A stretch of DNA of 64,000 nt from Corynebacterium glyciniphilum AJ 3170 (GCF_007673095.1 NZ_VDYZ01000003.1:1-64000), one strand, 5' to 3'; shown: positions 25,351 to 34,763, counted from the stretch's first letter. A program made the numbers and translations. The notes: generated by a model not told the origin, from the sequence alone.

Positions 25351-25994
25351 ACATCCTGCTCGCTGAAGACACCTCCCTGCTCCGGGAAGGCCTGGCCGGC
25401 CTGCTTCGTGCCGCCGGACACGAGGTTACTGCCGTGGCAGACGCCGAAGCCCTGATCACCGAGGCCCGTGGCGGGCGGCCCGACCTCATCGTCAGTGACG
25501 TCCGGATGCCGCCGACGATGTCGGACGACGGGCTCGCCGCCGTCCACCTGCTCCGCGAAGAGTTGACGGAGTCCGGGGAGATGCTCCCGGCGGTGATGCT
25601 CTCGCAGTACGTTGCAGCCGCGTACCTCGATGACCTGCTGGACCACGGAGGCTTCGGTTACCTGCTCAAGGAACGCGTCGCTGACGTCAATGACTTCCTC
25701 ACGGCGATCGCGAGCGTCGCCGAAGGTGGCACCGTCGTCGATCCGGAGGTGGTCAAGGCGCTGGTGAGTGCGCGACACAGCGGGATCGAGGATCTCACGG
25801 ACCGTGAACGTGAGGTCCTCGAGCACATGGCCGCCGGGGACTCGAACACACAGATCGGCGCGAGACTCTTCCTCTCCGCCGGTGCGGTCAGCAAACACGT
25901 CGCCAACGTCTTCATGAAGCTCGGCATGGCACCGTCGGACGAGAACCGCCGGGTCCGTGCCGTCCTGACGTGGCTACGGCACTCCGGGCGCTGA
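25347..25994 (+). CDS. NarL/LuxR-family response regulator
   Basis: A 215-residue partner of the preceding kinase. The receiver domain (1-120) has the acidic pair ED (residues 7-8), the phospho-accepting Asp in LIVSDVRMPP near 51 and the Lys in YLLKERV near 107. The LuxR-type DNA-binding domain (about 145-205) reads LTDREREVLEHMAAGDSNTQIG and then AVSKHVANVFMKLG. It most likely controls the divergent ABC exporter unit, a common arrangement in Gram-positive peptide or envelope-stress detoxification. Confidence 0.93.
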   Translation: MNILLAEDTSLLREGLAGLLRAAGHEVTAVADAEALITEARGGRPDLIVSDVRMPPTMSDDGLAAVHLLREELTESGEMLPAVMLSQYVAAAYLDDLLDHGGFGYLLKERVADVNDFLTAIASVAEGGTVVDPEVVKALVSARHSGIEDLTDREREVLEHMAAGDSNTQIGARLFLSAGAVSKHVANVFMKLGMAPSDENRRVRAVLTWLRHSGR

Positions 25995-26029
25995 CCCCGG
26001 CCGGTTCCTCCGCAGCCGCGTCGGCGGGA

Positions 26030-27079
26030 CTACCTGACCGCGGCTGCCACCCGGTCGCCCACGTCGACCGTGCGCACCGGGGAGCCGTCACGCGAGCCCG
26101 CCTCCGCGAGGACGGCGGCCTCGATCGCATCGGCCTGGGTGTTCCGCAGTTCCGCGTTCTCACCCTCGTCCCCGGCCAGGTGCCGTAGGAGAAGTGCGAC
26201 CGACAGAATCGCCGCACAGGGATCCGCGATACCCTGCCCTGCGATGTCCGGCGCGGAACCGTGCACCGGCTCGAACATCGACGGACTCCGTCGCGACGGG
26301 TCGATGTTTCCGGAGGCAGCCAGACCGATACCACCGGTGACCGCACCCGCCAGATCGGTGAGGATGTCGCCGAAGAGGTTGTCGGTGACGATGACGTCGA
26401 AACGCCCCGGATCGGTGACCATGTAGATCGTGGCGGCGTCGATGTGGCAGTAGTCGACCGTCACGTCCGGGAACTCCGCACCCACGGTCTCCACCGCACG
26501 GGCCCACAGACCCCCGGCGTTGACCAGGACATTCGTCTTGTGGACCAGGGTCAGTCTGCGCGACCGCTCCTGAGCCCTGCCGAAGGCGTCCCGCACGACC
26601 CGCTCCACCCCGTACCAGGTGTTCTGGCTGACTTCACTGGCCACCTCGTGGTCGGTTCCCACCCGCAGCGTGCCCCCGTTACCGCAGTACAACCCCTCCG
26701 TTCCTTCCCGGACAACCACGAAGTCGATCTCACCGGGATCCGTCAGCGGGGACGATGACCCCGGGTAGAGCTTGGCCGGACGCAGGTTGACCGCATGGTC
26801 GAGCGTGAAGCGCAGCGGCAGCAGCAGCCCGCGCTCCAGCACCCCGGCAGGAACCGTGCGCGGATCCCCGATGGCCCCGAGGAGGATCGCATCGTGTTCG
26901 CGCAGCGAGGCGAGGTCCGCGTCCGTGAGCAATTCACCGTTACGGAGGTAACGGCGGGCCCCGAGGTCGAAGTCCGTGACCTCGACGGTTTCATCACCGG
27001 TTACCGCCTCAAGGACCTTGAGTGCCTCGGCAGTGACTTCGGTGCCGATTCCGTCTCCGGCAATGACCGCGAGTTTCAT
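26030..27079 (-). CDS. leuB: 3-isopropylmalate dehydrogenase
   Basis: NAD-dependent oxidative decarboxylase of 3-isopropylmalate, 349 residues, the normal length. Family features: the N-terminal [34 protein letters not shown] with its Lys, [12 protein letters not shown], the metal-binding Asp region [15 protein letters not shown], and the NAD-binding [16 protein letters not shown] 27079 has AAAGGG about 8 nt upstream. The frame is open further upstream without homology. It is divergent from a GT87 gene; the leuB promoter carries a TGGAA-N-TTC element like that of ltbR/leuC. Confidence 0.96.
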   Translation of the reverse strand: MKLAVIAGDGIGTEVTAEALKVLEAVTGDETVEVTDFDLGARRYLRNGELLTDADLASLREHDAILLGAIGDPRTVPAGVLERGLLLPLRFTLDHAVNLRPAKLYPGSSSPLTDPGEIDFVVVREGTEGLYCGNGGTLRVGTDHEVASEVSQNTWYGVERVVRDAFGRAQERSRRLTLVHKTNVLVNAGGLWARAVETVGAEFPDVTVDYCHIDAATIYMVTDPGRFDVIVTDNLFGDILTDLAGAVTGGIGLAASGNIDPSRRSPSMFEPVHGSAPDIAGQGIADPCAAILSVALLLRHLAGDEGENAELRNTQADAIEAAVLAEAGSRDGSPVRTVDVGDRVAAAVR

Positions 27080-27116
27080 TCTGTGGACCCTTTCTCGCTG
27101 CTTTGTCTCACATCGT

Positions 27117-27136
27117 TGGAAATTCTCGGCCAGAAT
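27117..27136 (-). promoter_or_regulatory. leuB promoter with LtbR-like half-palindrome
   Basis: Read on the plus strand, TGGAAATTCTC (27117-27127) matches the ltbR/leuC palindrome TGGAAGTTCCA in the left half and centre. On the minus strand a TATTCT -10 candidate lies just upstream (27136-27131), so the element would fall at or just past the start of transcription, the same relation as at leuC. Confidence 0.5.
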
Positions 27137-27183
27137 ACCACGCCACCGGTCCGGTCTTACGCCTCTCCCGGAGGCCGTGGCGC

Positions 27184-27189
27184 TACACT
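27184..27189 (+). promoter_or_regulatory. -10 element of the GT87 gene
   Basis: TACACT, 41 nt before the TTG start, with a GGAAGG ribosome binding site between (about 27217-27222). Confidence 0.45.
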
Positions 27190-27230
27190 CTACTTTCACC
27201 CCAAGAAACTTCTCCCGGAAGGCTCCGGCC

Positions 27231-28541
27231 TTGACAACTTCCTCTGGTACTTCTGTCGTCGCTCCTCCGACCGCCCAGGACTCAACCCCCGTTCCCGCCC
27301 GGCGGCTCGGCGGACGGACCGTGCTGACTCTCGCGCTGATCGCGGTGGTCGCCCTCGTGGCCTACCGTGAGACACGCCCGGTGGTCTTCGGACGTGCGTT
27401 GGACCTCTACAAGGTGCCGACCGACTTCATGGTCTACTTCCGTGCCGGTGAAGCTCTCGCCCACCACGGCAACATCTACGACGGCGCGTTGTACGGTCCA
27501 CTCCCGTTCACCTATCCCCCGTTCGCCGGCACGCTCTTCCGTGGCCTCGCCGTCGCACCCGCTGAGATGGCCGCGACGTTCTGGCAGCTCGCGTGTGTCG
27601 GCGCGCTGGTCTGTGTCATTCTCGGCACGCTGGTCCGTCGCGGGTACCGGCTTGACGCCGGAACGGTGGCACTGGGGGCGGCCGCAGCGCTCGCCGCGCT
27701 CGCGTTGTCGCCGGTCAGGGACAGCTTCTTCTACGGCCAGATCAACATGCTGCTGATGCTGCTGGTCTCCCTGGATTTCCTCCGCACCCGGGACCGTCTC
27801 ACCGGGATCGGGGTCGGGATTGCCGCAGGATTGAAGCTGACCCCCGCGTTCTTCATCCTCGTCTTCCTGATGCAGCGGCGGTGGCGGGACGCCGTCACCG
27901 CGTCCGTCACATTCGTCGTCACCGTGGCCATCGGGCTCGTCACCGTCCCGGACGCCATGCGTTTCTGGACATCCGCGATTTTCGATTCCACCCGGATCGG
28001 CAGTGACACCATCTCCGCGTCCCAGTCCCTGAAAGGCTTCACCGAGCGGACGTTCGACGGAAGCTCACTCGGCACTGTCGTATGGCTGATCGCCTGCGCT
28101 GTCGTGGTCGTCCTGTTGTACACCGCCGTCCGATGGGCGACACGGCACGACAACCAGCCGTTGGTCATGGCGTTGGGCGGAATCACCGCGTGTCTCGTCT
28201 CACCGTTCTCCTGGCACCATCACTGGGTCTGGCTCGTCCCCCTGGTGGTGTGCCTCGTGGATCTGGGCGTACGGTCCGCGCCGTCCTCGCCCGGTAACCC
28301 CGTACGTTCGTGGTTCTCCGTCCAGGTCACGACGGCCGTGGCTCTTCTGGTGGTCTACGTGGCGATGATCCCCTTCGTCAGCCACCAGATCTCCGTGCAC
28401 TGGTCATTCATCGGCCAACAGCACATGTCCGCCCCCCTGAACAGCATGTGGGTGCTCTGGGGGTTCCTCATCGTGGCGGCGTTCGCCACAGTGAGCCTCG
28501 TCGAACGGCGACGATCCCCCGCCCCCGACACCACGGACTGA
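27231..28541 (+). CDS. GT87-family membrane glycosyltransferase (polyprenyl-phosphate-mannose dependent type)
   Basis: A 436-residue polytopic membrane protein of the DUF2029/GT87 family, which includes alpha-1,2-mannosyltransferases making lipomannan and lipoarabinomannan in this order. Landmarks are [21 protein letters not shown] with the acidic/aromatic loop after the first helix, [13 protein letters not shown], and the [19 protein letters not shown] and [13 protein letters not shown] segments; about ten helices in total. Start choice: TTG 27231 has GGAAGG 8 nt upstream and gives a short polar N-terminus before the first helix. The frame runs further into leuB but without homology. Confidence 0.8.
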   Translation: MTTSSGTSVVAPPTAQDSTPVPARRLGGRTVLTLALIAVVALVAYRETRPVVFGRALDLYKVPTDFMVYFRAGEALAHHGNIYDGALYGPLPFTYPPFAGTLFRGLAVAPAEMAATFWQLACVGALVCVILGTLVRRGYRLDAGTVALGAAAALAALALSPVRDSFFYGQINMLLMLLVSLDFLRTRDRLTGIGVGIAAGLKLTPAFFILVFLMQRRWRDAVTASVTFVVTVAIGLVTVPDAMRFWTSAIFDSTRIGSDTISASQSLKGFTERTFDGSSLGTVVWLIACAVVVVLLYTAVRWATRHDNQPLVMALGGITACLVSPFSWHHHWVWLVPLVVCLVDLGVRSAPSSPGNPVRSWFSVQVTTAVALLVVYVAMIPFVSHQISVHWSFIGQQHMSAPLNSMWVLWGFLIVAAFATVSLVERRRSPAPDTTD

Positions 28542-28547
28542 CCCCGG

Positions 28548-29768
28548 TCAGACCGCCTCCGGACCATGCGCTTCGACGTGGTTCCTGGAAGCCAGCATCA
28601 CGATGACGGCGACAACGGCAACCACGGCGGCGACGTAGTACGGTACCGAGACGCCGACCCCCTCACCCAGCTTGGTGGCGGTGAAGGGGGCGATGACTCC
28701 TCCCATCCACCGGACGAAGTTGTAACCTGCCGACGCCACCGGCTGCGGGGCGTCCGACACACTCATGGCCATTTCGGTGTACATCGTGTTGTTGATGCCC
28801 AGCAGCGCACCGGAGATGACCACGAGTGCCACCACGACCGGGGTGGTGTCGTGGAACGCTCCGAGAAGCACGTAGATCAGCAGCAGTCCGACCAACGTGG
28901 CCATGGTGGTGTTCGCCGCACCGATACGGTTCTGGATGAGCGGGGCGATGAACACGGAGAACACTGCCAGGCAGCAACCCCACCCGAAGAACACCGCGCC
29001 GATGCCGATCTCGCCGAAGCCCAGGATGAACGGCGTGTAGGCCAGCACCGTGAAGAATCCGAAGTTGTAGAACAGGGCGGAGAACGAGACACCGAAGAGA
29101 CCACGGTGCTTGAGTGCCTTCAGGGGTGCCGTGAGACTGGTCTTCTGTGCCGGCGGCGGCGTCGCCGGCAGCTTGAACAGCAGGACCACCAGGGCAATGA
29201 GCATCAGTGCGGCCGTACCGAAGAACGGACCCCTCCAGTTCAGTGAACCGAGTGCCGCCCCCAGCAGCGGCCCGGCTGCCATACCGAGTCCGAGCGCCGC
29301 CTCATAGAGGATGATCGCGACGGCCCGCCCGCCACTGGCAACCGACACGATCACGGCCAGCGCCGTGGCCACGAAGAGAGCGTTGCCCAGGCCCCACCCG
29401 GCACGGTAACCGACGAGTTCGCCGACGCTGTTCGAGGTACCGGCGAGTCCGGCGAAGATGACGATGAGGGCGAGTCCGGACAGCAGCGTCTTCTTGCCGC
29501 CGATACGGCTGGAGACGGCGCCGGTGACCAGCATCATCACCGCGGTAACCGCGAAATAGCTGGTGAACAGCAGGGAGACCTCTGACGCCCCCGCGTCGAG
29601 GTTCTCTGCGATGGCAGGGAGAATCGGGTCAACAAGCCCGATGCCCATGAAGGCGAAGACGCACGCCAGGGCGGTGGCCCACACCGCGACAGGCTGTCGC
29701 ATCATTGACGTCTTCTCTGACTCGAGTGTCGCGCCGTTGAGCGTGGCCTCCTGGGTGTCCTGTCTCAT
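28548..29768 (-). CDS. MFS transporter (drug or metabolite exporter type)
   Basis: A 406-residue permease with 12 predicted helices. MGIGLVDPILPAIAENL in helix 1 is typical of 12-helix drug:H+ antiporters, and SSRIGGKKTLLSGLAL is the loop 2-3 signature. A 20-residue polar N-terminal tail precedes helix 1. Its ATG overlaps the stop of the MarR gene by 4 nt, so it belongs to a regulator-exporter operon, and the substrate is probably the ligand of the MarR protein. Confidence 0.9.
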   Translation of the reverse strand: MRQDTQEATLNGATLESEKTSMMRQPVAVWATALACVFAFMGIGLVDPILPAIAENLDAGASEVSLLFTSYFAVTAVMMLVTGAVSSRIGGKKTLLSGLALIVIFAGLAGTSNSVGELVGYRAGWGLGNALFVATALAVIVSVASGGRAVAIILYEAALGLGMAAGPLLGAALGSLNWRGPFFGTAALMLIALVVLLFKLPATPPPAQKTSLTAPLKALKHRGLFGVSFSALFYNFGFFTVLAYTPFILGFGEIGIGAVFFGWGCCLAVFSVFIAPLIQNRIGAANTTMATLVGLLLIYVLLGAFHDTTPVVVALVVISGALLGINNTMYTEMAMSVSDAPQPVASAGYNFVRWMGGVIAPFTATKLGEGVGVSVPYYVAAVVAVVAVIVMLASRNHVEAHGPEAV

Positions 29769-30301
29769 TCGCGGTCGTGCCTTTCCTTGTCTCTCGGAGT
29801 GTCGTTCTTCGTCGTGTCTTCACTGACCCGGCGGATGTACGCGCTGGCGAACGTCGTCAGCGGTTCCAGTGCGTCGGCAATGCGTCGCCGCCCGTCTTCG
29901 TCGAGCAGGTCGAAATGTTCGGACAGCGCCCTGTTGCGCAGGTCGTTGTCCCGCGTCTTCGTGGCCCGTCCCTCGTCGGTGATCTCGACCAGCGTGACCC
30001 GGGCGTCCCGGGGACTGCGCACGCGGCGGACGACACCGCTGCGTTCCAGCTTGTCGATCTGCTGGGTCATGCCGGGCTGGGTCATGCCGTTGATGCGGGC
30101 GAGAAGACCGATGGAGTGCGGTTCTTCGGTCAGCGTGTTGAGGATGCCCAACTGGGTGAGCGTCAGGCTCCCCCGGTGGTCGAGCAACCGCGCCATGTGC
30201 AGCGCTTCCCGCAACGCGTCACGGAATTCGTGGGCAAGCTGGCTGTCCTCGTCCGTCGGGACGTGGGCCGGAGTGTGGTTGGCAGCATTGTTGTCAGTCA
30301 C
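29765..30301 (-). CDS. MarR-family transcriptional regulator
   Basis: A 178-residue regulator. The winged helix spans about residues 45-125: LTLTQLGILNTLTEEP, LLARINGMTQPGMTQQIDKLERSG as the recognition region, and a wing with RDARVTLVEITDEG. GTG 30301 is 7 nt after TACACT on the minus strand, which suggests a leaderless message. It is co-transcribed with the MFS exporter; autorepression relieved by the exported compound is the usual logic. Confidence 0.92.
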   Translation of the reverse strand: MTDNNAANHTPAHVPTDEDSQLAHEFRDALREALHMARLLDHRGSLTLTQLGILNTLTEEPHSIGLLARINGMTQPGMTQQIDKLERSGVVRRVRSPRDARVTLVEITDEGRATKTRDNDLRNRALSEHFDLLDEDGRRRIADALEPLTTFASAYIRRVSEDTTKNDTPRDKERHDRE

Positions 30302-30318
30302 GGGATTCAGTGTAAACC

Positions 30319-30331
30319 ATAAGGTAGTTAT
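30319..30331. promoter_or_regulatory. Inverted repeat ATAA-N5-TTAT upstream of the MarR gene
   Basis: AT-rich dyad in an otherwise GC-rich region, 5-12 nt upstream of the -10 box of the MarR-MFS operon. This is the expected size and place for a MarR dimer site. Confidence 0.5.
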
Positions 30332-30407
30332 TCACCCAACCGTCCCCCCGCTTTTTACCCCCGGTGGATTCTGCGCTCAGGTCACGTCTCCCCGCGCATA
30401 CGTCGAT

Positions 30408-30437
30408 CCCCCGGACCTCTCACGGAAGGTCCGGGGG
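30408..30437. terminator. 11-bp hairpin downstream of serA
   Basis: CCCCCGGACCT pairs perfectly with AGGTCCGGGGG around an 8-nt loop, 35 nt past the serA stop. There is no T run on the serA strand. Confidence 0.6.
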
Positions 30438-30471
30438 TGACAGTGGATCCAGACTCGGAATCTGGCCTCGC

Positions 30472-32067
30472 TCAGCTCAGGTCGAGCAGCACAGCGCGGG
30501 AGGCGGACAAGGAATCAGCGATCTGATCCTGCAGCTCCTGCGGAATCTCCTTCTCAACGCGCAGCACCAGCGTGGCCGACCCCTGGTCCGCGTCCTGGGT
30601 CAGGGCAGCTGCGTCGATGTTGATGCCGGCGCGCCCGAGGAACGTACCGACTGTGCCCAGCGCACCCGGCTGGTCGGTGTAGTTGAGGAACAGGTTCAGC
30701 CCCTGAGCACGCAGGTCCAGACCACGTCCGTTGATGCGGACGATCTTGTCGACGCGCTCGAGCCCCGTCAGCGCACCGATGACCGACACCGACGTGCCGT
30801 CACCGGTGACGACAGTGACTTCGAGGACAGAACGGTGCGTCACCGACTCGTCGGCGGTGGTGACCGTGAGATTCACGCCCCGCTCCGAGGCGATCTGCGG
30901 AGTGTTGACGAAAGTGACCTGCTCGTCCACCACACCGGAGAAGACCCCCCGCAGGGCGGACAGCCCGAGCGCATCGACGTTCTCCGAGGACAGCTCACCA
31001 CGTGCCTCGACATTCACGGCGGTGACCGCGTCGTCCAGCAGACCCGACGCAACCTTGCCGAGCTTGGTCGCCAGGCCGAGCCAGAGCGCAACCTCCTCGC
31101 TGACCTTGCCGCCGGTGACATTGACGGCGTCAGGCACGAAGTCGCCGGCCAGCGCCTTCAGCACTGAGGCGGCGACATCGGTACCCGCACGGTCCTGGGC
31201 CTCGACCGTGGAGGCGCCGAGGTGGGGGGTCACGACGACCTCGTCGAGTTCGAAGAGCGGTGAATCGGTGCAGGGTTCGGACGAGTACACGTCGAAACCG
31301 GCGCCCCGGACAGGGCCGTTCGTGATGGCGTCGGCCAATGCCTGTTCATCGACCAGGCCACCGCGGGCGGCATTGATGATGATCTGCCCGTCCTTCGCCT
31401 TGGCGAGCAGCTCGGCATTGAACATGCCGGCGGTCTCCTTGGTCTTGGGCAGGTGGATGGTGACGAAATCGGAACGGCCCACAAGCTCGTCGAGCTCGAC
31501 AAGCTCGACGCCGAGCTGCGCGGCCCGTGCCGGGTTGGCGTAGGGGTCGTAGGCGATGATGTCGGTCTCGAAGGCCGCGAGACGCTGGGCGAAGAGCTGC
31601 CCGATGTGGCCGAACCCGACGATGCCCACGGTCTTGCCGAAGATCTCGACACCCTGGAAAGAGGACCGCTTCCACTCGTGCTCACGCAGCGTCCGGTCCG
31701 CAGCGGGGATCTGCCGGGCCGTGGACAACAGCAGGGAGATCGCATGCTCGCAGGCGGAATGGATGTTGGACGTCGGAGCGTTGGCGACCATCACACCCTT
31801 GGCGGTGGCGGCGTCGATGTCGACGTTGTCCAGTCCCACTCCGGCACGGCCCACGATCTGCAGATTCTGGGCGGCCTCAAGCACCTCCGCATCAACAGTG
31901 GTGGCGGAGCGGACCAGGAGTGCGTCAACGTCCTTGACTGCCTCCAGCAGTTCAGGGCGGTTCGGGCCGTCGACCCAACGGACCTCGACGGAGTCCCCCA
32001 GTGCGTCCACGGTGGACTGGGCGAGCTTGTCGGCGATGAGAACGACGGGACGGGAATTCTGACTCAC
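30472..32067 (-). CDS. serA: D-3-phosphoglycerate dehydrogenase
   Basis: First enzyme of serine synthesis, oxidising 3-phosphoglycerate with NAD. At 531 residues it is the long actinobacterial form: catalytic and Rossmann domains (about 1-315, with VGIVGFGHIGQLFAQ and the catalytic His near HLGAST), the allosteric substrate-binding intervening domain (about 320-450) and a C-terminal ACT domain (about 455-531), the serine-sensing site in this class. GTG 32067 is preceded by AGGAG at 5 nt. The frame continues upstream without homology. It appears monocistronic, with a leader of over 100 nt containing a small hairpin. Confidence 0.96.
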   Translation of the reverse strand: MSQNSRPVVLIADKLAQSTVDALGDSVEVRWVDGPNRPELLEAVKDVDALLVRSATTVDAEVLEAAQNLQIVGRAGVGLDNVDIDAATAKGVMVANAPTSNIHSACEHAISLLLSTARQIPAADRTLREHEWKRSSFQGVEIFGKTVGIVGFGHIGQLFAQRLAAFETDIIAYDPYANPARAAQLGVELVELDELVGRSDFVTIHLPKTKETAGMFNAELLAKAKDGQIIINAARGGLVDEQALADAITNGPVRGAGFDVYSSEPCTDSPLFELDEVVVTPHLGASTVEAQDRAGTDVAASVLKALAGDFVPDAVNVTGGKVSEEVALWLGLATKLGKVASGLLDDAVTAVNVEARGELSSENVDALGLSALRGVFSGVVDEQVTFVNTPQIASERGVNLTVTTADESVTHRSVLEVTVVTGDGTSVSVIGALTGLERVDKIVRINGRGLDLRAQGLNLFLNYTDQPGALGTVGTFLGRAGINIDAAALTQDADQGSATLVLRVEKEIPQELQDQIADSLSASRAVLLDLS

Positions 32068-32124
32068 GGATACTCCTGACAGATGTGCATGTCCCGACCC
32101 CACCGGCACGACCGCGTCGGAGGG

Positions 32125-32143
32125 GTCAGGGCCCACGCCTGAC
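32125..32143 (-). other. Small hairpin in the serA leader
   Basis: GTCAGG and CCTGAC pair around a 7-nt loop about 58 nt upstream of the serA GTG, inside the expected 5' leader. No known riboswitch pattern was recognised. Confidence 0.35.
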
Positions 32144-32323
32144 TCCCCACACCGAAAAAGCCCAGGGGTGACGTGCGACATGGACAGCTTAGTACGTCTT
32201 TGCCCGTCACGTTCAGAAACCCCCGGCATCGTGATCACGACTACCGCTAGCAGGCGTTGTGACAGGGGCCATCCCACACTGTCATACTGTGTTGGTTCAC
32301 CTATCTTTCTTGAGGAGACCCAC

Positions 32324-33709
32324 ATGGACTCATTCACTGAAACGATGCAGTCTCCGGGCGGGCTAACAGCCATAGGTCTGGGAATCATCATCGTCACCGT
32401 CGGCATCCTGCTGCGCGGCAGGAGCAACCCCACCGTCGTGATGACGCTTGTCCCGGTCGTGGGTGCCCTCATCGCCGGCTACGGCATCAAGAGCCTCGGC
32501 GACTTCTACGAAGCCGGGCTCGGTTCGGTGATGAACGTCGTGGTGATGTTCATCTTCGCGATCATCTACTTCGGCATCCTCAGTGATACCGGACTGTTCA
32601 CCCCGCTGGTCAAGGGTCTGATCATTGCCACCCGCGGTAACGTCGTCCTCGTCGCGCTGGGCACGGCCGCCATCGGCATGGTGGTCCACCTCGACGGCGC
32701 CGGTGCCACGACCTTCCTGATCACCATCCCCGCGCTGCTGCCGCTGTACAAGGCGATGCACATGTCGCGCTACGTCCTGCTGGCCATCGTGGCCACCTCG
32801 GCGTCGGTGATGAACATGGTGCCCTGGGCGGGACCGATCGGTCGTGCCTCCTCCGTGGTCGACCAGACGCCGGTCGAGCTGTGGCAGCACATCCTCCCAC
32901 TCCAGGGCATCGCGATTGCCCTGGTCTTCGTGATCGCAGGCCTGCTCGGCGTCAAGGAATCCCGACGCATCGCGAAGCTCCGGAAGACCCCGGAGTTCGT
33001 CGGGACCGACGACGTGGACGTCCACAGCCTTGCCGCAGACTTCATCGCCCGCGAGAAGGAGAAGCAGGACGAGATCGGCGCGCAGATGCGCACCGGCAGG
33101 TGGGTCACGATCTTCAACATCGTCCTGTCCCTCGCCATGTTGGTTCTGCTGATGTCCGGCTGGATCGAGCCGGGCCCGGTCTTCCTGGTCGGTACCGCGA
33201 TCGCCCTGGTCGTCAACTTCCCGCTCTCCGGGGAGCAGGCCGAGACCCTGAAGCGGCACGCCCCGAACGCGCTCTCCATGGCCGGTGTCATCCTCGCAGC
33301 CGCCATGTTCCTCGGCGTACTGAACGAGTCCGGAATGCTCGAGGAGATCGCCCTCAGCCTGCTTCACATCCTCCCGGACTCGGTGGGATCCCAGTTGCAC
33401 GTGATCGTCGGGCTCCTCGGCGTCCCGCTCGATCTGCTGACCTCGACCGACGCCTACTACTTCTCGGTGCTCCCGGTCGTCCAGGAGACGGTGGCGTCCT
33501 TCGGCGTCTCCGGCAGTGGCGCTGCAGCTTCCCTGATCATCGGTAACATCATCGGCACCTTCGTCAGCCCCTTCTCCCCCGCATTGTGGCTGGCCATCGG
33601 CCTGTCCGGCGGCACCATCGGCAAGCACATCAAGTTGACCTTCCCGATCGCCTGGGCCTTCGGCATCGTCATGGTGCTGATCGCGGTGGCTCTGGGGCTC
33701 ACGGCCTGA
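32324..33709 (+). CDS. CitMHS-family citrate/metal-type transporter
   Basis: A 461-residue permease with about 12 helices, matching the CitMHS (citrate-Me2+:H+ symporter) family: MFIFAIIYFGILSDTGLFTPLVKG, VVHLDGAGATTFLITIPALLPLY, and near the C-terminus LTSTDAYYFSVLPVV. Members import citrate complexed to Mg or Ca and other carboxylates. ATG 32324 has GAGGAGA about 6 nt upstream. It is convergent with a CDF metal exporter, with stops only 3 nt apart. Confidence 0.85.
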   Translation: MDSFTETMQSPGGLTAIGLGIIIVTVGILLRGRSNPTVVMTLVPVVGALIAGYGIKSLGDFYEAGLGSVMNVVVMFIFAIIYFGILSDTGLFTPLVKGLIIATRGNVVLVALGTAAIGMVVHLDGAGATTFLITIPALLPLYKAMHMSRYVLLAIVATSASVMNMVPWAGPIGRASSVVDQTPVELWQHILPLQGIAIALVFVIAGLLGVKESRRIAKLRKTPEFVGTDDVDVHSLAADFIAREKEKQDEIGAQMRTGRWVTIFNIVLSLAMLVLLMSGWIEPGPVFLVGTAIALVVNFPLSGEQAETLKRHAPNALSMAGVILAAAMFLGVLNESGMLEEIALSLLHILPDSVGSQLHVIVGLLGVPLDLLTSTDAYYFSVLPVVQETVASFGVSGSGAAASLIIGNIIGTFVSPFSPALWLAIGLSGGTIGKHIKLTFPIAWAFGIVMVLIAVALGLTA

Positions 33710-33712
33710 TCG

Positions 33713-34657
33713 TCACGGTCGGCAGGTCTCCCCGCACCCGGTGTCACACGCCCGCAGGGTGCCCTGCCGTGCCGATGCCGCTTCCGTCTGGACGGTCACG
33801 TGGCCGATCCCCCGGTCCTCGAAGACCTTCTTGACCCCCGTGCGAACGGCCTGCTCGTCGCCGGAGGTCACCACATGAACCGTCGCCATGGACGATTCCC
33901 CGTCCACCGACCAGATGTGCAGGTCGTGTGACCCGTACACTCCGTCCGTCGCACTGACCGCCTCCTGCACCTCGACGGGATCCACCCCTGCCGGTACCTG
34001 CTCCATCAGCACGGTGCCGGCTTCCTTCATCAGGGACCAGGCCCGGGGGAGGATCATCGCCGCGATGATCAACGAGGCCACCGCATCCACCCAGTACCAG
34101 CCGGTGGCCGCGATGACGAGCGCGGCGACGATGACCGCCACCGACCCCAGGAGATCCACCAGGACGTGGAGGTAGGCGCCCTTCATGTTCAGCGACTCAC
34201 CCGCACTGCGGTGCAGGATAACGGCCGATACGACATTGGCCAGCAACCCGACCACCGCGACAGCGAGCATCATCCCGGTCTGAATCTCCTCCGGCCCCTC
34301 CCCCATACGCCGGAACGCCGCAACAGCGATCCAGACCCCGATCACCGCAACCGCCCCGGCGTTGACAGCCGCTGCCAGCACTTCGGCACGTCGGAACCCG
34401 TAGGTGGACCGTGCCGTGGCAGGACGCGAACCCACGATCATGGCCAACGCCGCCACCAGTAGACCGCCGGCGTCCGACAGCATGTGCCCGGCGTCGGCGA
34501 GCAGCGCCAGGGATCCGGAGACCACGCCGCCGATGACCTGGGCGACGAAGATCGTCGAGGTCATCGCGATGACGATCCAGAGTGCTTTTCCGCGGACCCC
34601 GGAGGCGTGACTGTGTCCGTGCCCCGTGTCGTGGCTGTGCGGGTGGTTGTGGCCCAT
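33713..34657 (-). CDS. Cation diffusion facilitator (zinc/cobalt exporter)
   Basis: A 314-residue CDF transporter of the CzcD/ZitB type. The first 20 residues are His-rich (GHNHPHSHDTGHGHSH), a metal-binding tail. Six helices follow; helix 2 has the LLADAGHMLSDAGG motif with the HxxxD metal site, and helix 5 has WYWVDAVASLIIA. The cytoplasmic C-terminal domain ends with HVTVQTE and a Cys-containing tail. The substrate is probably Zn2+, with Co2+ or Cd2+ possible. GGAGG lies 6 nt before the ATG, and a consensus-like promoter is visible upstream. Confidence 0.92.
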   Translation of the reverse strand: MGHNHPHSHDTGHGHSHASGVRGKALWIVIAMTSTIFVAQVIGGVVSGSLALLADAGHMLSDAGGLLVAALAMIVGSRPATARSTYGFRRAEVLAAAVNAGAVAVIGVWIAVAAFRRMGEGPEEIQTGMMLAVAVVGLLANVVSAVILHRSAGESLNMKGAYLHVLVDLLGSVAVIVAALVIAATGWYWVDAVASLIIAAMILPRAWSLMKEAGTVLMEQVPAGVDPVEVQEAVSATDGVYGSHDLHIWSVDGESSMATVHVVTSGDEQAVRTGVKKVFEDRGIGHVTVQTEAASARQGTLRACDTGCGETCRP

Positions 34658-34691
34658 CAGGAACCTCCGTTTTCAGTAACCGTGGTTCCTC

Positions 34692-34720
34692 ACACTAGGA
34701 CGACATACTTCGCAGGTCAA
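34692..34720 (-). promoter_or_regulatory. Promoter of the CDF exporter
   Basis: On the minus strand TTGACC (34720-34715), a 17-nt spacer and TAGTGT (34697-34692), 34 nt before the ATG. Confidence 0.65.
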
Positions 34721-34738
34721 GGGCTACATTTGGGTACC

Positions 34739-34751
34739 GTAATCATTATCA
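34739..34751. promoter_or_regulatory. AT-rich dyad GTAATCATTATCA, Zur-box-like
   Basis: An interrupted palindrome (TAAT-C-ATTA core) about 18 nt upstream of the CDF -35 and immediately before a ribosome-binding-site-like AAGGAG on the plus strand. Its look resembles actinobacterial zinc-regulator boxes; identification is tentative. Confidence 0.4.
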
Positions 34752-34763
34752 GTAAGGAGCGAG

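Noticed and set aside
32363..33628. A 421-codon minus-strand frame
   Set aside because: It is antisense to the CitMHS transporter; composition is Asp/Gly/His-rich shadow.
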